Source: Aphrocallistes beatrix
Lineage: Eukaryota > Porifera > Hexactinellida > Sceptrulophora > Aphrocallistidae
Direction of reading: 5' to 3'
Assembly: GCA_963281255.1 (NCBI GenBank)
Contig: OY725495.1
Location: 2,976,001 to 3,040,000 of the forward strand
Length of the DNA: 64,000 bases
Both the position numbers and the translations under genes were made by a program. The notes beneath the pieces were generated by a model. That model had not been told where the DNA came from and did not search any database. It saw only the letters and a list, made by a program, of their open reading frames with translations. This document shows positions 30,751 to 41,731 of the stretch, piece by piece (the stretch's first letter is position 1; each line of letters starts with the position of its first letter).

Positions 30751-31539
30751 TTAGTCATTGATGCTGTTCGGGAAAATCTTTGCTAAGAAATCAACACTCA
30801 TAGATTCATCTGTCGTCTTATCTGCCTCAGCTAACACTTGGTTCTGTGGATGTATCCTCTCCGGACCTACGTCCACTTTCTTGTTCTGTCTAATCTTTCG
30901 CTCCTGAATAGCGCCTATCTCCTTTCCCTTCTCCACATTCTGCAGGTAGAACTGGTTTTCTCGCTTCACCTGGGATATTTCAGTTCGCAGTCGCTGCTCC
31001 CTCACTGCATTCTGATACGCGATGCTCTCTGTCAGATGGAACCACTTGAACCCGTGCAAGTACTTCACAGTCCAAAGATCGAAGTAATGAAAGTTCCCTT
31101 TCTTCCCTCCTATCGGTGTGCTATTCAGACAGGCGGCAACTCCTTTCGCCACTTTCTTGTTCCTAAACTCTACCCAACCCTCTTCAAATCTCTTTTTCTT
31201 CTTTCCGCCCTGCTTCCTCCTTCTCCTGCGAGTCATCTTGTCTTCTGGCTGTAAGAATATCCGCGTCACAACTCCAAACTGAGACAACAGGTGTCTGACC
31301 TTATTTATACACATATAAGGAGGGATACGGCTCAAGTACACAATTCCAGGACTCTGACTCTTCTTCTTACTAATCGTATGTTTTATCACTTCCGTGGACG
31401 AATTAAGAAGAGAGGTTTCAACTTCTTCAACAGTCTCTTCGTTATCTCCACCTTGCACACTTGAATTTTCATCCATAATTTCAGGATCTGAGTCTGTAGC
31501 GAGATCTCTTTCAGAATTAGAGTCCTGTGTCTTATCCAT
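30751..31539 (-). CDS. ABT1: ABT1/Esf2-like RNA-binding protein
   Basis: This single-exon gene encodes 262 residues. Residues 1-60 are acidic and low complexity. Residues 68-160 form an RRM-like domain beginning PGIVYLSRIPPYMCINKVRH, then FGVVTRIFLQPED, a basic insert RRRRRKQGGKKKKRFEEGWV, and GNFHYFDLWTVKYLHGFKWF. The following helical stretch contains HLTESIAYQNAVREQRLRTE. This order is characteristic of ABT1 (yeast Esf2), a nucleolar factor for early processing of the small ribosomal subunit RNA. The C-terminal ~50 residues are basic and variable. The length fits the family. Start chosen as the first Met, with stops upstream. Confidence 0.88.
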   Translation of the reverse strand: MDKTQDSNSERDLATDSDPEIMDENSSVQGGDNEETVEEVETSLLNSSTEVIKHTISKKKSQSPGIVYLSRIPPYMCINKVRHLLSQFGVVTRIFLQPEDKMTRRRRRKQGGKKKKRFEEGWVEFRNKKVAKGVAACLNSTPIGGKKGNFHYFDLWTVKYLHGFKWFHLTESIAYQNAVREQRLRTEISQVKRENQFYLQNVEKGKEIGAIQERKIRQNKKVDVGPERIHPQNQVLAEADKTTDESMSVDFLAKIFPNSIND

Positions 31540-32910
31540 TACACATATACTATCTAATTTTAAAAAAGTATTCTACTGTAAGGGCCATCCTAAAGATTAG
31601 AGATTCTTTTTTAAACATTTAACATAAAATCTTAATATTAAACTTAATTTTTAGAACTTAATTAATTTCAAAAGTACACTGGAACATTCTATAACGGGCA
31701 TTCTATATAGTAATGGTAAACTGTGCATAGTGGTAATTTCTGGCTAGTCTCTTGGGTGGCCATTAGAAACAAGTTTCATTGTTATGTATTCATGGCAAAT
31801 TGCAAAATCTACTTGTAACTTTAAGTATCAAAGAGCAATTATTCTTGCTTTTGATTCAAAGTAATATGATACTTAATAGTGCATTTTGTGAAATATTGAA
31901 AAGTATTAAAATTCGATAATAAATACATAGGTGTATATTCTAATGAAGATAAACTGGAAATCCTGCTGAATCTTATAATTCATAAATCTAAATGTGTCTA
32001 CCATAAATCCTTACAAATATTCCAGACTCATACGCAGCTATAGACGAAATAAAGAAGTAAAGAAACTAATTTTTTGATCGAGTAGTAGCTTGTGTTGATC
32101 ACAGAAAAACAGTAATCGCTGAAAGGAAAGAGAAGAAATTTTTCCCCAGAGAAACTCAATAAAGGATCTTAAAAGAATTAGAAGACAAACTGGCAGAGGT
32201 GAAATTTCATCAGCCAATAACTCTTCTGAAGTTCAAGCAGTATGAAACTGAGTAAGGTCTTTAAGGACAGTACTCGAAACGATCAAGCAGCCACGTTCCT
32301 TTTATACAAGAATTTAGAATCAGCAGTGTATAGAGCAAGGCGTGAGATTGACTCTACCATTCCTAGTTGTGCGGCGGAATTTTGTCATCAAGTTAATTTG
32401 ATCATGATTGTGACCATAATCCCCAGGCATGAGTCTGTTGATAACATTTTAAATAAGTAAGCATGTAACATATGTTAAAGTAACAGTAGTTTATTTTTAA
32501 TGTAAGATAGTATATAAAATTAGTTTACAAGAGAGACAAAATTTATAAATTGACCCATAACTCAAAAATGTCAGTCGACAGACTGTGAGTGCAGCTCCAT
32601 TAAGTGACCCGTAGGGCATTTGCATAATATACATCCCTAATTGAGTTTATTTTCATTTCAGTATATAATTTCCAGGAGTGAGCACAGACGGACGGACGTC
32701 GCACGCCGATCATGACATAAGGCATCTCCTATACTAGGGGCTGGACTAAAAATTGGAAGAAATCCATTCCCGTAGGTCTGTTCCAATATATCAAGAGACC
32801 CGAGTATCTTGTATAGGATATACCGGAGTTAACTATGTAGTATATTTTGCACATACACAAATTCATATTTACAGGCTAGAATAAACAGACGAATATAAGA
32901 TACTTACTCC
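31540..32910. other. Intergenic with dispersed repeat fragments
   Basis: No confident gene. 32242-32460 (+) has an open frame with a coding-like stretch (STRNDQAATFLLYKNLESAV) but no recognisable domain; it may be a transposon fragment. 32565-32640 matches 37130-37200 and, inverted or diverged, 45480-45560 (GCAGCTCCATTAAGTGACCC words), a dispersed repeat. Confidence 0.35.
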
Positions 32911-32917
32911 ATGTAAA

Positions 32918-33404
32918 TAGGGCATTAGTCAATCCTCAAAAAAAGGATCTACATCCAGATCCCGATCCTAACGGATCTTTGATCCGATCACGATCCTAAT
33001 TTTATAAAAGGATCTTCGATCCGATCACGATCCCCAAAAAGATCCTTTCAATAATAGTCAGAGGACTATCATTTTGAGTACAGCTCCTGGAAGGAGATGC
33101 ATTATGGCATGGACGGCGTGCAATGTCCGTCCGTCTGCGGCAGCCTGGGGCGTACTTGGTGCTTAAGTATTCAAACCATAAAACACATTAAAAAATATAT
33201 ATTTAATCAACATAAATTTCAACACTTTCACCTCCAACTTGGGGATCAAAAAGAAAAAGGATCGGATCGAATTCAGTACAAGTTTCGATTCGATCCCGAT
33301 CCCGATCCTACTTTTAAAAAGGATCGTCGATCCGATCTCGATCCTCAAAAAAAGGGTCGCGATCCGGATCTTTTGATCATGGATCGAAAGATCCTAATGC
33401 CCTA
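32918..33404. mobile_element. 487-bp element with GATCC-iterated inverted ends
   Basis: The ends are TAGGGCATTAG and CTAATGCCCTA. Both ends (about 32940-33050 and 33255-33390) consist of iterated GATCC/GGATC words such as GATCCGATCACGATCC. The centre includes GGACGGCGTGCAATGTCCGT, an imperfect palindrome. Open frames on both strands are artefacts of the GATC repeats. Confidence 0.7.
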
Positions 33405-34190
33405 CATGTATATAAATTCCGATTTTCCCATTTAATTAAAGAAGAACATAAATGTTTCGCAAAATTTAGATAATCCCCTTGAGTGACATTATGCGTGTAC
33501 TAAGCATTTATCTGAACCAGTAGCCTTTATACTCTACCAGTTTTGATGGAATTTACGAGAATATCTGAGAGCTACATTATGTGCATTGCACAACATAATT
33601 GCAATTTAATTATGCACACTATTCTAGTATATATTTTTTGCAAAAAAAGTAGCCTTATTTTATTAGAATTAGACATATAGAGACTTTGATACTTACTTTA
33701 TGTTGATTCAGTTTTTTGTACTGAGCAAGAATCAATATCTACCATTCATTTATTTTATTTATTATGTCTAGTGTTTATTAAGGATGCTGAACTTGTGAAC
33801 TAAGTACTATTAGAGTATTTAGATATAGAGATCACTTACTATTATTTGGGTGTCGTTTACAAATTGAATATTAATTATTCTAAAGTGCTCTTAATTGTGT
33901 ACACTTAACCATGCTACAGTACAAAATTCGAATTAAATTCAGTGATTTGTCTAGTTTCACTGGTTCGTTGGTAATAATTGTTTTTCTGAATTCTAACAGT
34001 CAGCACATGGTTCCAGCTAATCCTAGACGATAAAGTAGAATATTTGTAAGTGCGATGATGAGCCTTCAGTCTTGTTTTGATGTTCACATTTTGACGAAAT
34101 ATGCACAGAGGATATATTGTAATGTAAATACTATGTCACTATTAAATTTCAGATTTGTTTTTGTTCTCCTAGGAAAAGGCTACCTAGGAG
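33405..34190. other. AT-rich region upstream of the bZIP-like gene
   Basis: I see no gene. It probably contains upstream regulatory DNA for the gene at 34251, but apart from the TATA box I cannot define sites. Confidence 0.4.
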
Positions 34191-34195
34191 CTTGG

Positions 34196-34203
34196 TATAA
34201 ATA
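34196..34203 (+). promoter_or_regulatory. TATA box (TATAAATA)
   Basis: TATAAATA lies 48 bp before the ATG at 34251. Initiation about 25-30 bp downstream would give a short leader (roughly 34226-34250). It supports the small ORF as an expressed gene. Confidence 0.6.
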
Positions 34204-34250
34204 ATGGAACAATTTCAAGTGTAGGACACAACACCATCACATATATCATA

Positions 34251-34598
34251 ATGAGTAAGCTAAATATGGCGGAATTGGTTAATTCCGCCGGATTGACGTA
34301 CACTCAAGTAGTTGATATGGACGCTAGAGAACTTGAAATACATTTAATTGAAAAGGGATTGACTAATGATAAAATTGTATCTATTAAACGTCTTCGCAAG
34401 CGTGAGAGAAGTAAGAGGAAAGATGATGCAGAAACATCTAGCTATGAGCAACTGTCAAAATGTAAATATTGCCTGATGAAGGAAATATCTCTTCTGGCAA
34501 GGGAAGTGAGTATTTTGAAATATAAAATTTTTCTAGCAGATGATTCTTCTATCAACCCGCACATCATTCCATTTGAGGTATCCTACTCTGACTTCTAG
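34251..34598 (+). CDS. Small Maf/CNC-like bZIP protein with altered basic region
   Basis: This intronless gene encodes 115 residues. Residues 19-50 (YTQVVDMDARELEIHLIEKG and LTNDKIVSIKRLRKR) resemble the extended homology region and basic-region start of Maf/CNC bZIP factors. The following segment lacks the family's invariant Asn and Arg DNA contacts (DDAETSS where N-x-x-A-A-x-x-C-R is expected). Residues 75-95 (KYCLMKEISLLAREVSILKY) carry hydrophobic positions spaced like a short zipper. It may dimerise without binding DNA specifically, acting as an inhibitor, but this is inference. The short length fits small Maf proteins. A TATA box lies 48 bp upstream. Alternative: a degraded copy of a larger bZIP gene. 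Confidence 0.6.
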   Translation: MSKLNMAELVNSAGLTYTQVVDMDARELEIHLIEKGLTNDKIVSIKRLRKRERSKRKDDAETSSYEQLSKCKYCLMKEISLLAREVSILKYKIFLADDSSINPHIIPFEVSYSDF

Positions 34599-34912
34599 CT
34601 GGTATGCGTCGTCACGATTGGAAAATGAAGTTTGTGTTTTGTTTTTTTTACTTTTTAAGTGCTTTGATCTCTGTTTTTATTCCAAACTTTCGTTTTGCTT
34701 TTATTTGATCAAGCTACATGCTTTTGCCTTTTTTAGCGCATCAAAATTCTTTTCTTTTCATCCAACAAACTGCTTTGTTTTTAGAATTGTATTAAATGTT
34801 GTGACTTTTATTTTTATTAAATTAGTTAGTCATTGTTGAATACCTTCATTCGTAGCATTCTATATACTAAGGCAGAGGTCTTCAACCTTTTTGGGCTGTG
34901 GACCCCCTATAG

Positions 34913-35352
34913 CAGGGGTTCTCAACCTGGGGTACGCCAGGTGTTTTTCGAGGGAACGCTGAACCAACTTTAAATGTCTTGAAGTAATATGAAATTATAT
35001 CTGGTAATTACTTCTGATTCGAGACCTGCCAAAAGTAAAACGTAAATATGACAGTACGTATTCTTTGGTTAATTATGTAAGGTTGCTAATTAGCAGTGTA
35101 TATCCGACACGAATTTATGAACTTCATTTGACTATACCATTTTAGGGTTTCAATTTCTAGATATAAATTATAAAATTAAATTGTTATTTCATATAGATCA
35201 ATTTAAAATTTAATTATGTTGTGTTCATCATATTACAAATTATATCAACATATAATAAATTAGCGGAATCTTGCTAGATTTGAATCGAGGGTACCTGGAC
35301 TTTTCCTTTCGCCTCAGGGGGTACGCAGTTTGTAAAAGGTTGAGAACTCCTG
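34913..35352. mobile_element. hAT-like element with perfect 8-bp TSD, nested in another hAT-like end
   Basis: It starts CAGGGGTTCTCAACCTGGGG and ends AAGGTTGAGAACTCCTG. CCCTATAG flanks both sides (34905-34912 and 35353-35360). The target itself starts with CAGAGGTCTTCAACCTTTTT at 34873, another hAT-type terminus, whose right end was not found. It is non-coding. Confidence 0.85.
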
Positions 35353-35437
35353 CCCTATAGCAATTCCAATATTCTGTTTACCCCCTCCTATTAATCGTAA
35401 TATAAAATTTTTATTATCATTCTTCTTCTTCTTCTTG

Positions 35438-36210
35438 CGCAGCGCGGATGGCAGACACTGTGTCCGCCGGAGGCGCCCTTTGGGCACCTGAGCTTACAAT
35501 GATTAATTATAAAGGAAATCACAAATCTAAATATGTCTGTCTTAGTTAGAAATCGATATCACTCGAAAAATCATCAAATTTTTAAATTTTTTGATTGGCC
35601 CATAACTGTAAAACTATAATATTTAGGCGAATAAATTATATTATTAGTGAATAGGAAGTCGCCTATTACCTATCACATCATTTATTAATGTTTAGCACTT
35701 ACATTTATTGAGATATAGCCCTAGTTAGTAAGATTACGTTTCCCTGGCAACGTAGGAATGTGCGTACATTCCAATCAATACTGTTATTATGACTGCGCAA
35801 ATATAGCTTGTTGTGCAATATAATTATGATTGCACACATTTTGATTACTGATTTAAGCACTGTATATATATTGTTTATACAAGCGCACTTCTCTTGCTTG
35901 TGCTGCGCTGCTTGCGGACTTTGTGTCCACAGAGTCGCCCTGTGGACGGGGGGAGTTACTCAATCTAACCTATTTTGGGAATTATTTTACTTTGGTATAT
36001 AAATATTGTAAACAAAAGTTAACGAATAATTACTCATATGGATCCGAAAATATAATATTCTAAATCTACACCCCTGAAACCCCATATCAACCGTTGGAAG
36101 CCAGCTTCTAGCCTATTTTTGCAATTTGTTTACTTTATGTATCTTGTGTAAACAAAAGTAAACAATAATTTATAATATTGACCTGAAAATAACATTCGAA
36201 ATCTACACCC
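35438..36210 (-). repeat. Two R1-like repeats, - strand
   Basis: 35445-35600 is the complement of the R1 tail and body (GTGTCCGCCGGAGGCGCC, ATCGATATCACTCGAAAA). 35890-36210 is the complement of the R1-like subfamily seen at 26925-27775, with its GC-rich tail at 35890-35960 and two copies of the ~140-bp unit. Between them lies a block shared with 24715-24850. Confidence 0.6.
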
Positions 36211-36214
36211 CTAA

Positions 36215-37545
36215 AAACTTTTAACCGCAAATAACCAAGTGGGCCGATGTCCCGATTGATTTGGGACTGAATTGGTTTCAGATCTTCATATGAATATGGG
36301 CTTGCGTGTTTAATTCGTAGTTTTCTAGTCATAAGCAAAAGAATGAAATCACAAATTACTGCGTAATCATTTTGATTTAGTATATTACAGTGTGTTAAGA
36401 AATTGTTTTCCTTTATTCTAAACATACGATTGAAACTAATTCTTTATGTGATTACATTTGTTTACAATTCCTAGTATCTTAAATATTTGTATGAGAATAT
36501 TCAAATACTAAAGTATGACTGAATTTTGTTGTGTTTAACTTATCCATTCGCGAATTATACAAAAATAGGTTGCATTGATGTCAAATGAGCTCCCAGTTAG
36601 TAGGTGATTTTAGTAAAATCAAAAATCAACCCATACTAGATCGAAAAGCATTGATCACCTCTACATGGCCTGTTCATTCGCTTGATTTAAGACCCTTTAA
36701 AAATCCCTGATATACTAGTAATATAAAGAAAAGGCCAAATTCTATTTTGAACGACGAACAAAACTAGCATTGCTTTTACCGATTGAATCAAGCTTTGAAA
36801 AGGACAATTTTTAAATTTTAGAAAAAGTCATAGTAAGAATGCTGAATTGAATTAAAAATGTTTTAAACTAAGTGCTAATACTCATATACGTATATCCAAA
36901 GTTAATACAATTTTTGTCATATTTTTTGCTTCTAAATTTTCAGATGTTTGAGAGGAAATCTATTTCTTAACACACTGTATATTTAGAAATACAGGCAATT
37001 GGATTGCAAAATAATTAAAATAATCCTTAGAATTTTCAAGTAAAACAAAATGTCGGATGTTAGATCTACTCGTGTAAGTATAATACTTTAGCAAAATTTG
37101 TTGCAGAACTTATGGATCACCCTGTATATTTAAAAAATGTTGGTCGACAGAACGATAGTGCAGCTCCAGGAAGTGACTCGAAGGGAAATGTGAATATCGG
37201 AATACATCGGGAATTACTCATTTTAGGACATTCTAAGTGTGGAATTTGGAATCGACATATTAAAATACTCTATATTAACCATTGAGAACTCGCTTTTAGC
37301 TTAAAATATGTATATCAATATGTCAATAACTCATAAAATATTCATATTATTACTTTAAAAGTGTAAAAATCCTACATGGTGAAATACCCTACATTAGTCA
37401 TAGAGATCTTATTTAAATATTTAAACAAAGCTTTGCAGTGGGAGTGTTAAAATATGAATATATACTTATAAAAACCGGAAGTGATGAGATTTTGCGAAAA
37501 ATTGTTGACGGTGCACGTCTACACCATAATGAGATCCTACATGCA
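36215..37545. other. Intergenic, dispersed repeat fragments only
   Basis: No gene recognised. 37130-37200 belongs to the dispersed repeat also at 32565-32640. 36945-37125 resembles the end of a decayed mariner-like element (ACACACTGTATATTTAGAAA; ACCCTGTATATTTAAAA), but no frame survives. Confidence 0.4.
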
Positions 37546-37547
37546 TA

Positions 37548-38013
37548 CACCAACCGGACAAAAGTATTTCAACACTTGATTCTTTCCCATACAAATATAT
37601 TACTAAAATGGGTCTATTCATGAAGAGGGTTACTTAACGGTATGGGATACAGCTAATCGGATTCCAGATTCGAATAATACGCATTCAAATTAGTCACAGG
37701 TTAATTTTTCTAATTAATCATTTTTGTAATTATCAATCAGTGCCACCTTATGCCACATACACCCATTTTGACCACTATACATGATGGCAATGAATTACCT
37801 ATGGCGGCTCATGCTGATAAGATTGTTCATTGAGCTGAGTAATTTATTAGTTATGTCGAACTATGACTAATTCTAATGTGTAGATTTCGAACCTGAAATC
37901 AGATTTTTAGTATATCTTTGAATTTGAATGTATTGCCCTTCATAAAAAAATCCGATTTAGTATTATTTGTATGGGAAAGCATCAAGAGTTGAAATACTTC
38001 TGTCCGGTTGGTG
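37548..38013. mobile_element. 466-bp Tc1-type non-autonomous element
   Basis: The ends are CACCAACCGGACAAAAGTAT and its complement (ATACTTCTGTCCGGTTGGTG), TA on both sides. The inverted repeat continues through TTTCAACACTTGATTCTTTC. No transposase is present. Confidence 0.8.
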
Positions 38014-38940
38014 TACATACATACATACATACATACAACTCCGCCCATGCCATAAGGGAATCTCCCTATAGGAGCTACACTAAAAACATAAGCAAGAATG
38101 CAGCAGCATTCCATTAAAATTTTCACAATTTTTCGAATCAACCCATAAGACCCAATTTGAAGTCGGAATAAGACCTAAAACTGGCAAAGTAGGAATAAGA
38201 CCTAAAATGCCACATAGCACTACCCTCATGAATAAAAATGTAATTGGACACTATTTCAAACCTAAAAACATGCTGAATTCCAACTTACAGAGGATGAACT
38301 TCGAGAACAATACTCGAAGATCTTTCATTGACCATGAGAGAGCTAAAATATGTGCAGCAAATTCTATTCGATCAGAACAATTTTCTGCACCAAAGAAAAG
38401 GCAATTTGATAAGAATAAAATTATAAAAAGGATCAGAAACTAGGGATTTTCTGTTAAATTCAAGAGAACTTTATAAAGGAATTGGCAAGTGTGTGCGAGG
38501 CAAAGTTTGATATCATTTACTAAATTATGTGTGCTTCATCCCTGATTATGGGAAACAGACTACCATTAAATCCGCGAGGGATATTTTATGCATTACATAT
38601 TTCTTCGTTCGATCAGAGTAAGAATTCTGCTTACGGTATTAACAAGCTTCGTTATCAGTATGAATCACTTTCTAGAATTATTTAATATTCGACAGAACAT
38701 ATTGTAATAGTACAAAGGTTCACATGACTCTGCAACAAATACTGTGTAGATCGTTGAAAGCAAATGATGTCAACTAAATTAAAACCCATTAGCAAAGTGA
38801 TCTAAATGTTTAATTAATCAATGGTATGAAAATTATTATGTAATATAAGGGACATATTTTAAATTTGGAAAGGAAATCAAATTGTACCGCAAATTCTATT
38901 GAATAAATAAGAATAAAGATATATCTCTAGATAATTACTC
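38014..38940. other. Intergenic upstream of the first 7TM gene
   Basis: 38150-38220 repeats the GTAGGAATAAGACCTAAAA unit of 12.6-12.75 kb. A short basic frame (38207-38443 +) follows it without recognisable features. The rest is AT-rich and should include the promoter of the gene at 38946, though no clear TATA box stands out. Confidence 0.4.
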
Positions 38941-38945
38941 GTACA

Positions 38946-40076
38946 ATGTACATCTCAGAAAATGAAATATTGATAAGATTAGCAGAATGTCTGATATTAC
39001 CTTTAGATTTAATTTCCTTCACTCTTATGATTGGATGGTGTATTTACTTTATTGTAAGATTTCATAGAGTGTATAGAGAATACAAAATTTGTAAGCAAAC
39101 CCCTGTTTTGCATCCCCTCTACTCAGATGTACTTTATCTCTCCAAACAGAGGAAACTATACAACCTGAAAACACACATCACCAAATATGTCTTAATGATT
39201 GTCTGCTGTTTAGTCGAGATAGTTGGTATAGTGGGGTGGGGATTAAGTTTCATTAGTTATCGAAAACCATCACAACTGCCTAATCACACTACATTATTAT
39301 TTGGTGACTTAATTTGCTACCCGCATGTCTGGTTTCTAATATATTTCGGTACGCAAATGAATATTTTCATCCTTAACTTCTCATTATGTTTGACCAGCTC
39401 ACTACCGATTCTCCTCGCAATCCTATCTCGCTACCTCGCTGCTAGATATCTCAACCATCCTTTCAAGCGTACTCTCATCAAATATCTTATCTGGTGCAGT
39501 GTCCAATGCATTTTGATAGGATTCTGTTCCACACCATACACTTGGATTTTCTTGCTCTTGCTTGTTCCTATTATTAGCATAGTCAACTGGATTGTGTTTT
39601 TAAGAGATACGTCCATTCTGTCTCGTGTGGTCAGGTCCAATCTAAGAGATATTCAGCTCTATTCTAACAATAAAGTACTCTACAACCAGCAATTATCAGC
39701 ATTCAAATTCTATCGGATATTTCGTCTTGTGTCACTGGTTTCTCTCTTTTTCATTCTTCTTGCTCAAATAGGATTTTTCATTGGTGGAATAGGTAGGATG
39801 GTATTCTATGATACCTGCTACATACATTTCGACAAACATATTTCTGTTCCAATGTCTATACACGTGCATACAAAATATAATTGGATAATTCCAGATTTTA
39901 TAGATTATTTTAGTATTACATCTTGTATCTTATATTCATTCTTCCTCTGCTTACCTCTATGCGGTCTAACATTCATTCCAATCATTATCAAATGCGTGAA
40001 GAGATGTAGAGAGAAAGAAGATCAGTATTGGTACAATTATAACAAACTGGAACCTCTCTTAAAGAATTACTACTGA
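38946..40076 (+). CDS. Seven-transmembrane receptor-like protein, cluster member 1
   Basis: This intronless gene encodes 376 residues. Hydrophobic spans lie at about 13-38, 80-105, 137-165, 176-199, 201-222, 258-285 and 318-350. Positive charge falls in the 1-2 loop (RFHRVYREYK), the 3-4 loop (SRYLAARYLNHPFKRT) and the 5-6 loop (RVVRSNLRDIQ), so the N-terminus should be outside. External loops carry N-H-T (possible glycosylation) and cysteines (ICYPH, DTCYIH). The tail ends KEDQYWYNYNKLEPLLKNYY. The shared family core after TM3 is RYL-x4-HP-x5-KY, then STP-x3-IF and LYN. GPCR-like topology, but I recognise no known family. Its closest relative here is the gene at 41732-42871, on the opposite strand. 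Confidence 0.8.
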   Translation: MYISENEILIRLAECLILPLDLISFTLMIGWCIYFIVRFHRVYREYKICKQTPVLHPLYSDVLYLSKQRKLYNLKTHITKYVLMIVCCLVEIVGIVGWGLSFISYRKPSQLPNHTTLLFGDLICYPHVWFLIYFGTQMNIFILNFSLCLTSSLPILLAILSRYLAARYLNHPFKRTLIKYLIWCSVQCILIGFCSTPYTWIFLLLLVPIISIVNWIVFLRDTSILSRVVRSNLRDIQLYSNNKVLYNQQLSAFKFYRIFRLVSLVSLFFILLAQIGFFIGGIGRMVFYDTCYIHFDKHISVPMSIHVHTKYNWIIPDFIDYFSITSCILYSFFLCLPLCGLTFIPIIIKCVKRCREKEDQYWYNYNKLEPLLKNYY

Positions 40077-40499
40077 AGTGTGCGATTAAGTTTTTACGTA
40101 GTATACTATTCTTTTTTTTTACTTTAATTGGATGCCATAATAAATATATAGAGGAATGGGTTAAGTGGGAGCTACAGGTCATTGCCTTTTTTAAAATTTC
40201 GCTTCTTGTTAACATACTATTTTTTCCATTAGATTGAGAAAAATAATCTCCAAAAATTACACTCAATGTTCGATGTAGCCATCTGCTCAACTATTTGCTT
40301 TAAAGTCCTATCCACTTACTTAAAAAAAATCCTCATGTTGTTTTCGAGGTAGGTCTCTGAGGTACCGTTACAACACAGTATTGGAGGGGCGGAAAATGCT
40401 GAATGCTAAAATGTATAAATAATTAGGATGTATTCAATGAAATGGTTTTAGCGTTACGTAACGTTGAAGGAGGGGATGTTATTTTGTGACATGGTGTGG

Positions 40500-40690
40500 C
40501 TCCTATTAAAGTTTCAGCCTTCTATCACCTAAAATGGATAAATTATAGTAAAAAACTGAAAATTCTAATTATAAAAAAGGTGGCAATGACGTCATATTTC
40601 TATGATGAGTCGACATTTTGGTCTGAGGTCAGAACTTAGTGGAGCCATAGCCAAAAGACTCCCACATGCCCAAATCAGCTTTACACACAA
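40500..40690 (-). repeat. Repeat R1, - strand partial copy
   Basis: Complement of the R1 5' part: CCTTCTATCACCTAAAATGG, ATGAGTCGACATTTTGGTCT and CACATGCCCAAATCAGC. The extreme R1 start is missing, replaced at 40680 by unrelated DNA. Confidence 0.65.
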
Positions 40691-40877
40691 TGGTCGGATC
40701 AACTTCTACCTAAAGGAAAAGTTGGCTTTACACCTTTCGAGGTTTATAAGAAATTTAGATCCGAAAAAAATTGATTTGACACTTGCGGTTTTAAGTTTTG
40801 ATGATACTGCCACTGCCACACAATTGACTTTAAATCATCCGAATTGTCAAAATCCTTTGACTTACCCCCTTTAAATA

Positions 40878-41354
40878 CACTGCCTGAACAAAAGTATTCG
40901 TACAGCCCATAATTCCCCATACAAATAGTTTTAATACTGATTTATTTAGCGAGTCAAGGTATTTAATTGGTAAGAGATACGCTTAATTTAACTTCAAATT
41001 CGAATTCACCATATTCGAATTACTCACTTTTTAATCTTTCAACTTGTTTACACTCCCACAAGGTTAAAAAATTTTAAACTGTGCCACCTCATACCACCAA
41101 TGCCATCATATACAATGGTGATCACTCGCGACATGTGGCATAGGAAAGCAAATGCTGAAAATACTTAATCTTGAAGAAGAGTAATTAAGTTGAAAACTTA
41201 TAAAGTGGATAATTTGAATGTGGAGAATTCGAATTTGAAGTCAAATCAAGTGCATCTCTCATAAATTAAATATTCTTGAAACGCTAAAAAATCATATTAT
41301 AACTATTTGTATGGGGAATTATAGGGTGTACGAATACTTTTGTTCAGGCAGTGT
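40878..41354. mobile_element. 477-bp Tc1-type MITE
   Basis: The ends are CACTGCCTGAACAAAAGTAT and its complement, with TA on each side. The ends read like classical Tc1 termini (AAAAGTATTCGTAC). The interior is a large inverted repeat including AGGTTAAAAAATT and GAATTCGAATT, related to the start of the duplicated 10.15/20.2-kb segment. It is non-coding. Confidence 0.85.
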
Positions 41355-41731
41355 ATATTGATCTTGTAATAATAAGTCGCTAATTTGCTGTCGAATGGTA
41401 TATAAAGCTAATCTCTATCTCTTAGGATACTAAAGTTATACAGATATTTTTTTCCGTTTTCTATCATACCCTTATTATATCACCCCCCCTTTCTTTCCCG
41501 AATTTTTAAAATGTACAATACAAGCTTTTTGATCAATTGTTGAATAGAGCAAGATTCAATAATTTTAATATTACTTTAGTTCATTTTTCTATAACAATTG
41601 TGATTATCATTAAAAAGGATTACTCAAATATAATAAAGAAAAATGTACACATATAATCATGAAGAACATATTAAATAGCCTTGGATTAAAATGGTAGCTC
41701 CTACACCACATACACACAGTCCTATTCTAGT

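Noticed and set aside
32242..32460. 72-codon coding-looking frame
   Set aside because: No domain, promoter or splice sites; could be a worn transposon piece, so mentioned only within the intergenic entry.
33097..33435. Asp/Pro-rich repeat protein
   Set aside because: The DPDPD pattern is the translation of GATCC iterations at a transposon end.
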